64,000 nt of DNA from Clostridium polyendosporum (GTDB lineage: Bacteria > Bacillota > Clostridia > Clostridiales > Clostridiaceae): the NCBI RefSeq assembly GCF_018332455.1, contig NZ_BOPZ01000010.1, forward strand, positions 1 through 64,000. Reading direction: 5' to 3'. The notes beneath the pieces are model-generated. The model was not told the origin of the DNA. It saw nothing but the letters and a program-made list of their open reading frames with translations, and did not search any database. The position numbers were made by a program, and so were the translations under genes. Positions within the stretch are counted from its first letter, which is position 1. The number at the start of each line of letters is the position of its first letter. Of the stretch, positions 1 to 7,054 are shown in pieces.

Positions 1-77
1 CAAGGTTGATAGGTCAGAGGTGTAAGCATGGTAACATGTTGAGCTGACTGATACTAATAGGTCGAGGGCTTGACCAA
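1..77 (+). rRNA. 23S ribosomal RNA, 3' end (partial)
   Basis: The first bases match the conserved 3' end of bacterial 23S rRNA: the stretch reading GAGCTGACTGATACTAATAG, followed by GTCGAGGGCTTGACC, is the canonical terminal region. The gene begins before the window. The end is placed just after the CTTGACC strand of the terminal helix, so it is good to a few bases. Confidence 0.95.
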
Positions 78-132
78 TAAAAAGGCTAAAACTTATGTGC
101 AATTTTGATGGAACAAAAATTTCATCAACAAA

Positions 133-249
133 TCTGGTGATGATGCTTTTAGAGGATACACCCGTTCCCATACCGAACACGATGGTTAAGCTCTAAGAGG
201 CCGATGGTACTGCACGGGCGACTGTGTGGGAGAGTAGGAGGTTGCCAGG
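133..249 (+). rRNA. 5S ribosomal RNA
   Basis: About 117 nt long and 55 nt after the 23S end. It carries the conserved core CCCGTTCCCATACCGAACAC, and its ends TCTGGTGA and TTGCCAGG pair to form helix I. No tRNA lies between 23S and 5S or after 5S, so this is the end of the rrn operon. Confidence 0.95.
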
Positions 250-251
250 TA

Positions 252-290
252 AAAAGCCCCGCAGCATTGCTGCGAGGCTTTTTTATTTTG
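252..290 (+). terminator. rrn operon Rho-independent terminator
   Basis: A GC-rich hairpin (AAGCCCCGCAG / CTGCGAGGCTT) followed by a run of T lies directly after 5S. Confidence 0.9.
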
Positions 291-325
291 TGCTGTCATT
301 CTCACATAAAATCAAATCTATCTAA

Positions 326-361
326 AACTGAGCAGGTTGATACCTGCTCAGTTTTATTTTA
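326..361. terminator. Bidirectional terminator between rrn and the CDF gene
   Basis: The inverted repeat ACTGAGCAGG / CCTGCTCAGT is flanked by an A run on the left and a T-rich run on the right. It can end transcription from rrn on plus and from the CDF gene on minus. Confidence 0.75.
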
Positions 362-393
362 CTAGTACACATTTAGATATTCATATCTTTTTT

Positions 394-1572
394 CTACATA
401 AAGTCAGTATCTACTGTAATAATACAGTTATAATTAGGATGGATAGCTTTTATATCCTGTGTAATTTGTTCTTTAAGCTTTTGCTCTGTCATTATCTTAT
501 TTAATTGCGTTGGATTTACTACTATATCAAAAATAAGGTTTTTATTTTCTCCATCTCCTACAACTCTAAAGTCATGCATAGATTTTATAAGAGGATTATA
601 TTTTATTATCTTTTCAACCTCTGCCCTATAAGGATTTATTTCTTTACAATCTATACATACTGGATCCATATGAATTACTAGATATATACCAAGTTTTTCA
701 GAAATTTCTCTTTCTGCTTTATCAATTATATCGTGAATTTTCATTATATCAATATCTGCTGGAATCTCAGCATGTATGGAAGCCATATGTTTCCCATGGC
801 CATAATTATGTATTATTAAGTCATGAATTCCTGTTATAGGTTCATACTCTAGAGTACTTTTCTTTATTTTTTCAACTAATTCTGGATCTGGTGCTTCTCC
901 CAAAAGAGGACTAACTGTTTCTTTTACTAATGAATACCCTGAGTAAAGTATTGCTAATGCTACTAAAATACCTATATAACCATCCAATGGTAAGGTTGTG
1001 AATTTAGGAAGTAATAATGATAACGCTACACAACTTGAAGTTACAACATCTCCTAAGGCATCGAAGGAGGCTGCTTTCAAGGCAGAAGAGTTTATAATCT
1101 TAGATATATATTTGTTAAATCTGCTTAACCAAAATTTCAATAGTATAGATACTAATATAAGAAGAAAAGGAACAAGCTCAAAGGAGATTGGTTCTGGGTT
1201 AATTATTCTTTCAAAAGAAGACTTAACAAATTCGAAGCCAACAAGTATAACCATGAAGGATACTATAAGAGCAGATATATATTCTATTCTTCCATGACCA
1301 AATGGATGCTCCTCATCTGCAGGTTTATTAGACATTCTTAAACCTACTATAGTTATTATAGAAGAAGCAGCATCAGATAAGTTATTAAATGCATCAGCCA
1401 TTACTGCAATGCTACCAACTATAAGTCCTACTAGAAGCTTTATAGAAAAAAGTGCTATATTTACTACTATACCTACTATACCAGCAAGTAAGCCGTAGGA
1501 TTGCCTTGTATTTTTATTTTCTGTATCATTACTATTTTTCACAAATCGTTTTACTAGAAGTTTAGATAACAT
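394..1572 (-). CDS. Cation diffusion facilitator (CDF) metal exporter, probable Mn/Fe type
   Basis: A 392-aa proton-coupled divalent metal efflux protein of the inner membrane, homologous to YiiP/FieF/MntE. Six hydrophobic segments lie in the first 220 residues and a cytoplasmic ferredoxin-like metal-sensing domain follows, with a long C-terminal extension (total ~390 aa versus ~300 for classical YiiP). The family signature HPFGHGR is near residue 90. The TM2 site reads N63xxxD67 (FNNLSD) and the TM5 site D171xxxD175 (DALGD), where zinc CDFs have His/Asp. This pattern is known from manganese-type CDFs, so Mn(II) or Fe(II) export is inferred. The start is the ATG at 1572, 7 nt after a GAAAGGAAG ribosome binding site; an upstream in-frame TTG is not preferred. 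It is monocistronic and converges on the rrn operon. Confidence 0.9.
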   Translation of the reverse strand: MLSKLLVKRFVKNSNDTENKNTRQSYGLLAGIVGIVVNIALFSIKLLVGLIVGSIAVMADAFNNLSDAASSIITIVGLRMSNKPADEEHPFGHGRIEYISALIVSFMVILVGFEFVKSSFERIINPEPISFELVPFLLILVSILLKFWLSRFNKYISKIINSSALKAASFDALGDVVTSSCVALSLLLPKFTTLPLDGYIGILVALAILYSGYSLVKETVSPLLGEAPDPELVEKIKKSTLEYEPITGIHDLIIHNYGHGKHMASIHAEIPADIDIMKIHDIIDKAEREISEKLGIYLVIHMDPVCIDCKEINPYRAEVEKIIKYNPLIKSMHDFRVVGDGENKNLIFDIVVNPTQLNKIMTEQKLKEQITQDIKAIHPNYNCIITVDTDFM

Positions 1573-1987
1573 AAAAATACTTCCTTTCTTCAAGAGACGT
1601 TAGGTTTCATGTTTTTTTATTACTGATTTGCATTAAACTAATATGAACCTAATATAAATTAATATTAAATAAATATAGGTGATATATTTATTATTGTGGA
1701 CGACAGAAATGAATCATTTATATGATTATCATACCCACATAATTTATTCAATAGACGCAAAAGTACCTTTGTTTAAGTAATATTATTAATTATTCTAACG
1801 TCTTCATGTATGTGAAGGCGTTTTTAATTATATATATGGAACTACTAATATAGATGATTTGTTTCATTGAGGACTAATGAATATCTTTAAATAACTAGAT
1901 AAGCCTTATGATTTTTTAAGATCATAAGGCTTATAATATTAATAAATATTTATAATTAAAACGAGTAATTATATATAACATATCACA
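1573..1987. other. Intergenic region with two inverted repeats
   Basis: No credible ORF. It holds an imperfect stem ACGTCTTCA / TGAAGGCGT followed by TTTTT at 1798-1826 (terminator-like on the plus strand, with no annotated plus-strand gene upstream). It also holds a perfect 14-bp stem, ATAAGCCTTATGAT with its complement and an 8-nt loop, at 1899-1934, which probably marks the 3' end of the minus-strand gene at 1988-2302. Confidence 0.5.
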
Positions 1988-2302
1988 TTATTCTGCAGAC
2001 TGGTCCAGTTCAGGTGCTTTGTTATTACTATTATGATTTTTTGTGTTATCGCAACAATTTGCTTTTTTGTTACCCCTAAACATCATTGGTAGCATTGCAA
2101 TCATCATTAATGGACATAAAAATGGTAATATCGTTGTTATTACACTTCCAGTACTAGGACTAAATTTTGTTATCAGTGGTAAAAGTCCTACAATAACTAT
2201 AGGTAATCCACAACAAATAACCATATGCAGGATATGCTTTAGTGGGCTATGGCTATGATTATGAGTTCCTCGCTTCTCGTTGTTTTTTCCATGACAGTTC
2301 AT
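1988..2302 (-). CDS. Small His/Cys-rich membrane protein, unknown function
   Basis: A 104-aa protein not tied to a named family. The N-terminus is rich in His, Asn and Lys (HNHSHSPLKHILHMVICCG), followed by two hydrophobic segments at about residues 25-46 and 55-76. The soluble tail carries a second Cys pair (NCCDN). The clustered His and paired Cys around membrane helices suggest metal or redox contact, but this is inference. The start is well supported by GGAGGGG 7 nt before the ATG. Similar small proteins occur in Clostridium. It stands alone between inverted repeats. Confidence 0.65.
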   Translation of the reverse strand: MNCHGKNNEKRGTHNHSHSPLKHILHMVICCGLPIVIVGLLPLITKFSPSTGSVITTILPFLCPLMMIAMLPMMFRGNKKANCCDNTKNHNSNNKAPELDQSAE

Positions 2303-2435
2303 ACTTACCCCTCCAATAAAATTTTTAATAATTTATAATCAAGTATCTTTTAAATACATTCTATATTACTTATATAGAGAATATATGGAGAAACATTCTT
2401 TAAACTAAATTATCTTCCCATCATATAGACCACTA

Positions 2436-3200
2436 TCACTTTAGGGTAGTGTGACTATTGATGTCATATCCACTTAATCCGATAAGAATAAGGGCAGGTG
2501 TGTAGAATATCCATGTCAAATATGAAGCTACTGTTCTGTATATGCTGGGGCTAAATAGTAAGTTCATTCCAACAGTTAAATCACATAGAAGAAAGAAAGT
2601 CATTCCTAATGCAGCAAAAAGGGCGTTGATAGTAGGAAAGTATCTAATTTTAAGGCTAGCCCATGCAGTAAAGAACGAACATCCAAGCAAAAGTTGATAA
2701 GTTAACAGAACATATAATATTGGTTTTGAATTTATATGAGGATAGAGAATATATCTAAATAATGTTCCTAAAATAATCAGAATAAATATTCCAGTAATGA
2801 TAAAACGTAACCTATCAGATATCTTTGAATTTATTAAGAATTCTTTAAATCCAGTTCCATTACGTAAGATTAAAAGAGTTTGAACAATTCCAAATGTTAA
2901 TATACCTAATACAGCATTGCCTATAAAGAAGTTAAAATCTGCAAAAAAGACAAGAATAAATATAAAGGTTAGTCTTCGGGTGTCCCTTTTGTTAATCCCA
3001 TCTCTGCCTATTATACATACAAGAAGTGTGCAAAGAAAAGATACGAGTAATTTTATTCGGGATGAATTTAGTGAAACAGGATCATTGATATCGTAGGTAT
3101 TAAAAATGAAACCAGACCAATCTAATATGATAAAGAGGCTGCTTAAAATAGCTATAAGAGTGAGAATACTAAAAACAAGATACTTTTTTTTTCGTTGCAT
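2436..3200 (-). CDS. YhhN-like integral membrane protein
   Basis: 254 aa with seven to eight predicted membrane helices. The pattern FADFNFFIGNAVLGILTFG in the middle and a later helix with LLCDLTVGM resemble the two acidic-containing helices of the YhhN/TMEM86 family, whose animal members are lysoplasmalogenases. The bacterial role is poorly known. The Asp residues within helices are the main support, and there is no clear catalytic proof. A TATAAT-like box and a GGGAGA ribosome binding site precede the ATG. It could instead be a generic polytopic protein. Confidence 0.55.
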   Translation of the reverse strand: MQRKKKYLVFSILTLIAILSSLFIILDWSGFIFNTYDINDPVSLNSSRIKLLVSFLCTLLVCIIGRDGINKRDTRRLTFIFILVFFADFNFFIGNAVLGILTFGIVQTLLILRNGTGFKEFLINSKISDRLRFIITGIFILIILGTLFRYILYPHINSKPILYVLLTYQLLLGCSFFTAWASLKIRYFPTINALFAALGMTFFLLCDLTVGMNLLFSPSIYRTVASYLTWIFYTPALILIGLSGYDINSHTTLK

Positions 3201-3422
3201 AAAAATCTCCCTATTATAATATTTGTATATAAATATTGAGGTGTTTTTAAAATATGATGAATTTTTAAGTTAAATAAAAAATTCAGTTCATCTAATAATA
3301 TTTGCGCACTATGCTAAAAGAATGCAATTTAGTATAATAAAGTAACAGAAGTTCTGAAAATAATGCTACAAATAACAAAGAAAAGCTTATGAACTGGTTT
3401 TAATAGGAGGAGAATATTTAAA

Positions 3423-3839
3423 ATGTATATAAATGAAACAAAGTTAAAGGTAAGATACGTAGAAACTGACCAGATGGGGATAGTCCATCACTCAAATTAC
3501 TATGCTTGGTTTGAGGTTGGAAGAACGGAATTTATAAAAGAATCAGGTATTTCTTATAAAGAAATGGAAGCGCACAATGTTCTTATGCCACTTGTTGAGA
3601 GCAGATGTAAGTATATTATAGGCGCAAATTATGAGGACATAGTAATAATAAAAACATGGATAGAAGAACTAAATGGTGCTAAGGCTGTATTTAGCTATGA
3701 GGTTATAAGAGAAGAAGATAATGCACAGCTAGCAAAGGGAAGTACCACTCATGCTTTTGTAAATAAAGAATTTAAAATTATAAACCTTAAAAGGAAGAAT
3801 CCAGAGATATGGAGTAGTATAGAAAAACTTTTCAGGTAA
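3423..3839 (+). CDS. YbgC-like acyl-CoA thioesterase (4HBT hotdog fold)
   Basis: 138 aa, the usual length for the 4-hydroxybenzoyl-CoA thioesterase/YbgC family, which hydrolyses acyl-CoA thioesters in the cytosol. The N-terminal motif RYVETDQMGIVHHSNYYAWF contains the catalytic Asp (VETDQMG) and the conserved HHSNY, and EVGRTEF continues the hotdog helix. The ribosome binding site AGGAGGAG lies 9 nt before the ATG. It is a single-gene unit ended by a strong terminator. The physiological acyl-CoA is not readable from sequence. Confidence 0.88.
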   Translation: MYINETKLKVRYVETDQMGIVHHSNYYAWFEVGRTEFIKESGISYKEMEAHNVLMPLVESRCKYIIGANYEDIVIIKTWIEELNGAKAVFSYEVIREEDNAQLAKGSTTHAFVNKEFKIINLKRKNPEIWSSIEKLFR

Positions 3840-3845
3840 GCTTTT

Positions 3846-3886
3846 AAAAATATCCCGTTACATAAAAAGTAGCGGGATATTTTTTA
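3846..3886 (+). terminator. Terminator of the thioesterase gene
   Basis: Stem ATATCCCGTTA / TAGCGGGATAT (one wobble pair) followed by TTTTT, starting 7 nt after the stop codon. Confidence 0.85.
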
Positions 3887-4004
3887 CTTTTAACTGTTAT
3901 TTTTCATAGAGTTCTTCTAAAACTGTATTGATACAGTTGCAATTTCTGATAATTGTACCATAGGTTATACAATAATATAATTATCTTGTGGGTATAAAAA
4001 GGGA

Positions 4005-4033
4005 ATTGGTTATAAGTTGTAAAAATAACCAAT
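4005..4033. promoter_or_regulatory. Perfect inverted repeat, candidate operator of the GH4 gene
   Basis: ATTGGTTAT and ATAACCAAT form a perfect 9-bp inverted repeat with an 11-nt spacer. It ends 31 nt before the ATG of the GH4 gene and just before its ribosome binding site. Position and symmetry suit a repressor operator or an RNA hairpin in the leader. The regulator is unknown. Confidence 0.5.
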
Positions 4034-4064
4034 GATTAAAAAATTCATTTATGGGAGGACTAAT

Positions 4065-5414
4065 ATGAAAAAGGATAGAATCAAAATAGTTACTATTGGA
4101 GGAGGATCTAGCTATACTCCAGAATTAATAGAAGGGTATATAAAAAGAAAGGACGAGCTTCCGATAAGAGAAATTTGGCTTGTAGATATTGAAGAAGGAA
4201 AAGAAAAGTTAGAAATAGTGGGAAATTTAGCTAAGCGTATGGTTGAAAAGGCAGGATTAGATTGGGAGGTTCATCTAACATTAGATAGAAGAGAAGCATT
4301 AAAGGATGCTGACTTTGTATCTACTCAGTTCCGTGTGGGATTATTAGATGCTAGAATTAAAGATGAACGTATTCCTTTAAGTCATGGAATATTAGGACAA
4401 GAAACTAATGGTGCTGGTGGAATGTTCAAAGCTTTTAGAACGATACCTGTAATTCTTGATATAGTTAATGATATGAAAGAGTTATGTCCAGATGCATGGC
4501 TTGTTAACTTTACAAATCCATCAGGAATGGTAACAGAAGCAGTACTTAAATATGGTAATTTTGAAAAAGTAGTTGGATTATGCAATGTTCCAATAAATCA
4601 TATGATGAGTGAGTCAAAGCTGCTTGGAAAAGATCCTGAAGAATTATATTTCCAATTTGCAGGGTTGAATCATCTTCATTGGCATAAGGTATATGATAAA
4701 GAAGGTGATGATGTAACTTCTTTAGTTATGGAGAAGATATTCAGTAGTGAAAATAGTGAAATGGAAAATATTAAATTTATTCCATTCTTCCAAGAACAAA
4801 TTCGTGATTTAGAAATGTTACCTTGTGGTTATCATAGATATTACTATCTAACTAATGACATGTTACAAAAGGAATTAGAAGAGTTTGAAAAGAATGCAAC
4901 TCGTGCAGAAACAGTTAAGAAAGTCGAAGCAGAATTATTTGAGATATATAAAAATCCAGATTTAAAAGAAAAACCAGAGCAATTAAGCCAACGTGGAGGT
5001 ACTCATTATTCAGATGCTGCCTGTGAGCTTATTAATTCAATTTACAATGATAAGAGAAGCACTATGGTAGTAAGTACTAGAAACAATGGAGCTTTAGCTG
5101 ATTTACCGTATGATTGTGCTGTTGAAGTAAGTAGTATTATAACAGCGGGTGGTCCAAGACCAAACAATTTTGGGAAATTCAAGCCAGCTCAGCGTGGATT
5201 AGTTCAAGTTATGAAAGCAATGGAAGAGATAACAATTGAAGCGGCCGTTACTGGTGATTATGGTAAAGCATTACAAGCGTTCACGATTAACCCACTAGTA
5301 CCTTCAGGAGACATTGCAAGAACATTGCTAAATGAAATGCTAGTAGCTCATAAGAAGCATTTGCCACAGTTCAAGGAAGTAATAGAGAAAATCGAAAATG
5401 GTGAATTGAAGTAA
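4065..5414 (+). CDS. licH: GH4 6-phospho-beta-glucosidase
   Basis: 449 aa. Glycoside hydrolase family 4 enzymes use NAD+ and Mn2+ to cleave phosphorylated beta-glucosides such as cellobiose-6-phosphate taken up by a PTS. Visible hallmarks: Rossmann motif VTIGGGSSYTPE at the N-terminus, TNPSGMVTEAV, the metal-binding Cys in LCNVPINH, and GLNHLHWH with the metal His. The CNVP form of the Cys motif is typical of 6-phospho-beta-glucosidases rather than alpha-glucosidases (CDMP). The start at 4065 follows GGGAGGAC by 5 nt; an upstream in-frame ATG at 4032 lies inside an inverted repeat and has no ribosome binding site. No PTS genes lie next to it. The HAD protein downstream may act in the same pathway. 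Confidence 0.9.
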   Translation: MKKDRIKIVTIGGGSSYTPELIEGYIKRKDELPIREIWLVDIEEGKEKLEIVGNLAKRMVEKAGLDWEVHLTLDRREALKDADFVSTQFRVGLLDARIKDERIPLSHGILGQETNGAGGMFKAFRTIPVILDIVNDMKELCPDAWLVNFTNPSGMVTEAVLKYGNFEKVVGLCNVPINHMMSESKLLGKDPEELYFQFAGLNHLHWHKVYDKEGDDVTSLVMEKIFSSENSEMENIKFIPFFQEQIRDLEMLPCGYHRYYYLTNDMLQKELEEFEKNATRAETVKKVEAELFEIYKNPDLKEKPEQLSQRGGTHYSDAACELINSIYNDKRSTMVVSTRNNGALADLPYDCAVEVSSIITAGGPRPNNFGKFKPAQRGLVQVMKAMEEITIEAAVTGDYGKALQAFTINPLVPSGDIARTLLNEMLVAHKKHLPQFKEVIEKIENGELK

Positions 5415-5419
5415 GCAAT

Positions 5420-5456
5420 TGCAAAGGAAAGTCTTTAGGACTTTCTTTTGCATTTT
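5420..5456 (+). terminator. Terminator of licH
   Basis: Stem TGCAAAGGAAAGTC / GACTTTCTTTTGCA with a TTTAG loop, followed by TTTT. Confidence 0.8.
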
Positions 5457-5488
5457 GAAGATAAATTAGCTAAAATTTATCCATAATA

Positions 5489-5755
5489 TTGCGGAACACT
5501 CAACCTTCTTTAAGGTGGAGATGGATAGCAATTTACTATCCTTCAAGTCAACTTTGCTGTAATTGTGGGTTTAAAAATGAAGAAGTTAAAAATCTAAATA
5601 TTAGAGCATGGGAATGTCCAAACTGCAAAACTAAGCGCCATAGAGATATAAATTCAGCTATAAATATAAAAAGAGTAGGGTTGGTACAATCCGATTTTAA
5701 GCCTGTGGAGATAGTAGGTTACGAGGTCTTTGAAACAGGAAGTTCCTACTTCTAA
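5489..5755 (+). pseudogene. C-terminal remnant of an IS200/IS605 TnpB protein
   Basis: Only the last ~75 codons of a TnpB (RNA-guided nuclease of IS200/IS605 elements) remain. They contain the zinc ribbon CCNCG...CPNC and the RDINSAINI segment holding the last RuvC aspartate. The full protein is about 370-400 aa, and the RuvC I and II parts and any TnpA are gone. The usual HDRD is changed to RHRD. The ORF opens at an arbitrary TTG with no ribosome binding site, so it is not expected to be expressed. It sits between licH and the HAD gene and has probably interrupted an older operon. Confidence 0.85.
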
Positions 5756-5774
5756 AGTAGGAGTGGTTCACGCG
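5744..5774 (+). mobile_element. IS200/IS605-type right end hairpin
   Basis: A perfect 8-bp stem TCCTACTT / AAGTAGGA with a CTA loop overlaps the TnpB stop codon and is followed by GTGGTTCAC. Such subterminal hairpins next to a TTCAC-like end are characteristic of right ends of this family. No matching left end was found nearby, so the element is truncated. Confidence 0.65.
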
Positions 5775-5851
5775 GTTACATAACATGTAAGATATATAGT
5801 ATAATTAATGTATATTATATATTAACAAATGTATTTTATTGGAGGAAGTAA

Positions 5852-6511
5852 ATGAGCAAAGTAGAACTTGTAATTTTTGATATGGATGGATTAATGTTTG
5901 ATACAGAAACCCTTGCAAAGAGAGCATGGCAGGAAACTGGTAAAATATATAATTATGATATTTCACAAGAATTTCTTTTAGGATTGCTTGGAATGAATAA
6001 AAAATCCATTGCAGAAGAGTTTAGAAAAGAATTTGGTGAAAATTTTCCTTTTGATGAGATCTATATTGAACAGGGGAAATGTGTTAGTAGGATTATTGAA
6101 GAAGAAGGATTAGGAGTTAAGGAAGGACTTCGTGAGCTGCTTGATTATTTGACCGAGAAGAAGATAAAGAAGGCTGTAGCAACTTCAAGTATTAGAGAAA
6201 GAGCTGAGAAATTACTTTCTATTGCTGGTGTATTAGATAAATATGATAGAGTTATATGTGGAGATGAAGTTACAAAAGGTAAACCAGATCCAGAGATTTT
6301 CGTGACTGTATGTAAAAAATTGGATGTAGATCCTGCAAATGCAATTGTACTTGAAGATTCGGAAAGAGGATTAGAGGCTGCCGTTGCTGGTGGAATTAGA
6401 TGTATTATGGTTCCGGATCTAGTTGAACCTTCTGAAAAACATACAAAATTAGCTCATTCAAAGGTTAAGAACTTAATAGAAGTTATCAATTTAACTGATC
6501 TTTTTTCATAA
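5852..6511 (+). CDS. HAD-family phosphatase / beta-phosphoglucomutase-like
   Basis: 219 aa, typical of the PgmB/phosphatase branch of the haloacid dehalogenase superfamily. Motif I is FDMDGLMFDTE (nucleophile Asp and acid/base Asp), motif II VATSS, motif III lysine in TKGKPDPEIF, motif IV VLEDSERGLEAA. A helical C1 cap follows motif I. The enzyme works in the cytosol on a sugar phosphate. Proximity to a 6-phospho-beta-glucosidase fits sugar-phosphate metabolism, but substrate choice is inference. Ribosome binding site TGGAGGAAG, 6 nt before the ATG. A strong terminator follows. Confidence 0.85.
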   Translation: MSKVELVIFDMDGLMFDTETLAKRAWQETGKIYNYDISQEFLLGLLGMNKKSIAEEFRKEFGENFPFDEIYIEQGKCVSRIIEEEGLGVKEGLRELLDYLTEKKIKKAVATSSIRERAEKLLSIAGVLDKYDRVICGDEVTKGKPDPEIFVTVCKKLDVDPANAIVLEDSERGLEAAVAGGIRCIMVPDLVEPSEKHTKLAHSKVKNLIEVINLTDLFS

Positions 6512-6551
6512 GGTTGTACAAGCTTATGGGAAAATTATTTTAAAAGACGTC

Positions 6552-6592
6552 AATTAGAGCTATCTAAGTTTGTTAGACAGCTCTAATTTTCT
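6552..6592 (+). terminator. Terminator of the HAD gene
   Basis: A 14-bp stem with one mismatch, TTAGAGCTATCTAA / TTAGACAGCTCTAA, then TTTT. Confidence 0.85.
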
Positions 6593-6595
6593 GTT

Positions 6596-6700
6596 ATTTC
6601 ACAAAGTAAAATCTGACTCAAGTATAGATATACAACTTCATAACTAAATTGTCTAACGGTTGAAGTTAAGTATATTTAATAGACTGGATGCTTTATAACT
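6596..6700 (-). repeat. Diverged, rearranged fragment of the dispersed mosaic repeat
   Basis: It contains ATTTCACAAAGTAAAATCTG and, adjoining, TATAGATATACAACTTCATAA. Both are modules of the repeat seen at 28557-28727, here in a different order, plus a third diverged module near 6668-6698. The order change marks it as a recombined or decayed copy. Confidence 0.6.
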
Positions 6701-6967
6701 TTATCAATATTTATAAGAAGAATGTGAGCTTGAATTTACCCCCTTTGGAAAAGTATTTATATTTGGGGAAAAACTATGTTTATATACTAAAATAGTGGAA
6801 TTATATAAAAATGTAATATATAATTAATGTGAATAAATGTTTAGGTTTACATAAATTTTAATGAAAACTTTAAATAGCAATATAATTATTAAAAACGAAA
6901 TACTTTTATAGTAGAAAAGCGATAGATATAACTATTGAATATAGATATTATTTTTACTCTATTTTGA

Positions 6968-7037
6968 TTTGTTGTCATTTAACAAAGTGAAATCTGGCTA
7001 AAGTTAAATAGACTATGCTTATTAAGTTTTATTTATG
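6968..7037 (-). repeat. Diverged partial copy of the dispersed mosaic repeat
   Basis: It reads like the middle of the copy at 31315-31461: CATTTAACAAAGTGAAATCT, then a degenerate form of its AT-rich stem. It lies directly before the ribosome binding site of the histidine kinase gene, so it forms part of that gene's leader. The remainder of 6701-6967 is AT-rich with no recognisable element. Confidence 0.6.
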
Positions 7038-7054
7038 AAGGGTGGATGAAGGTT

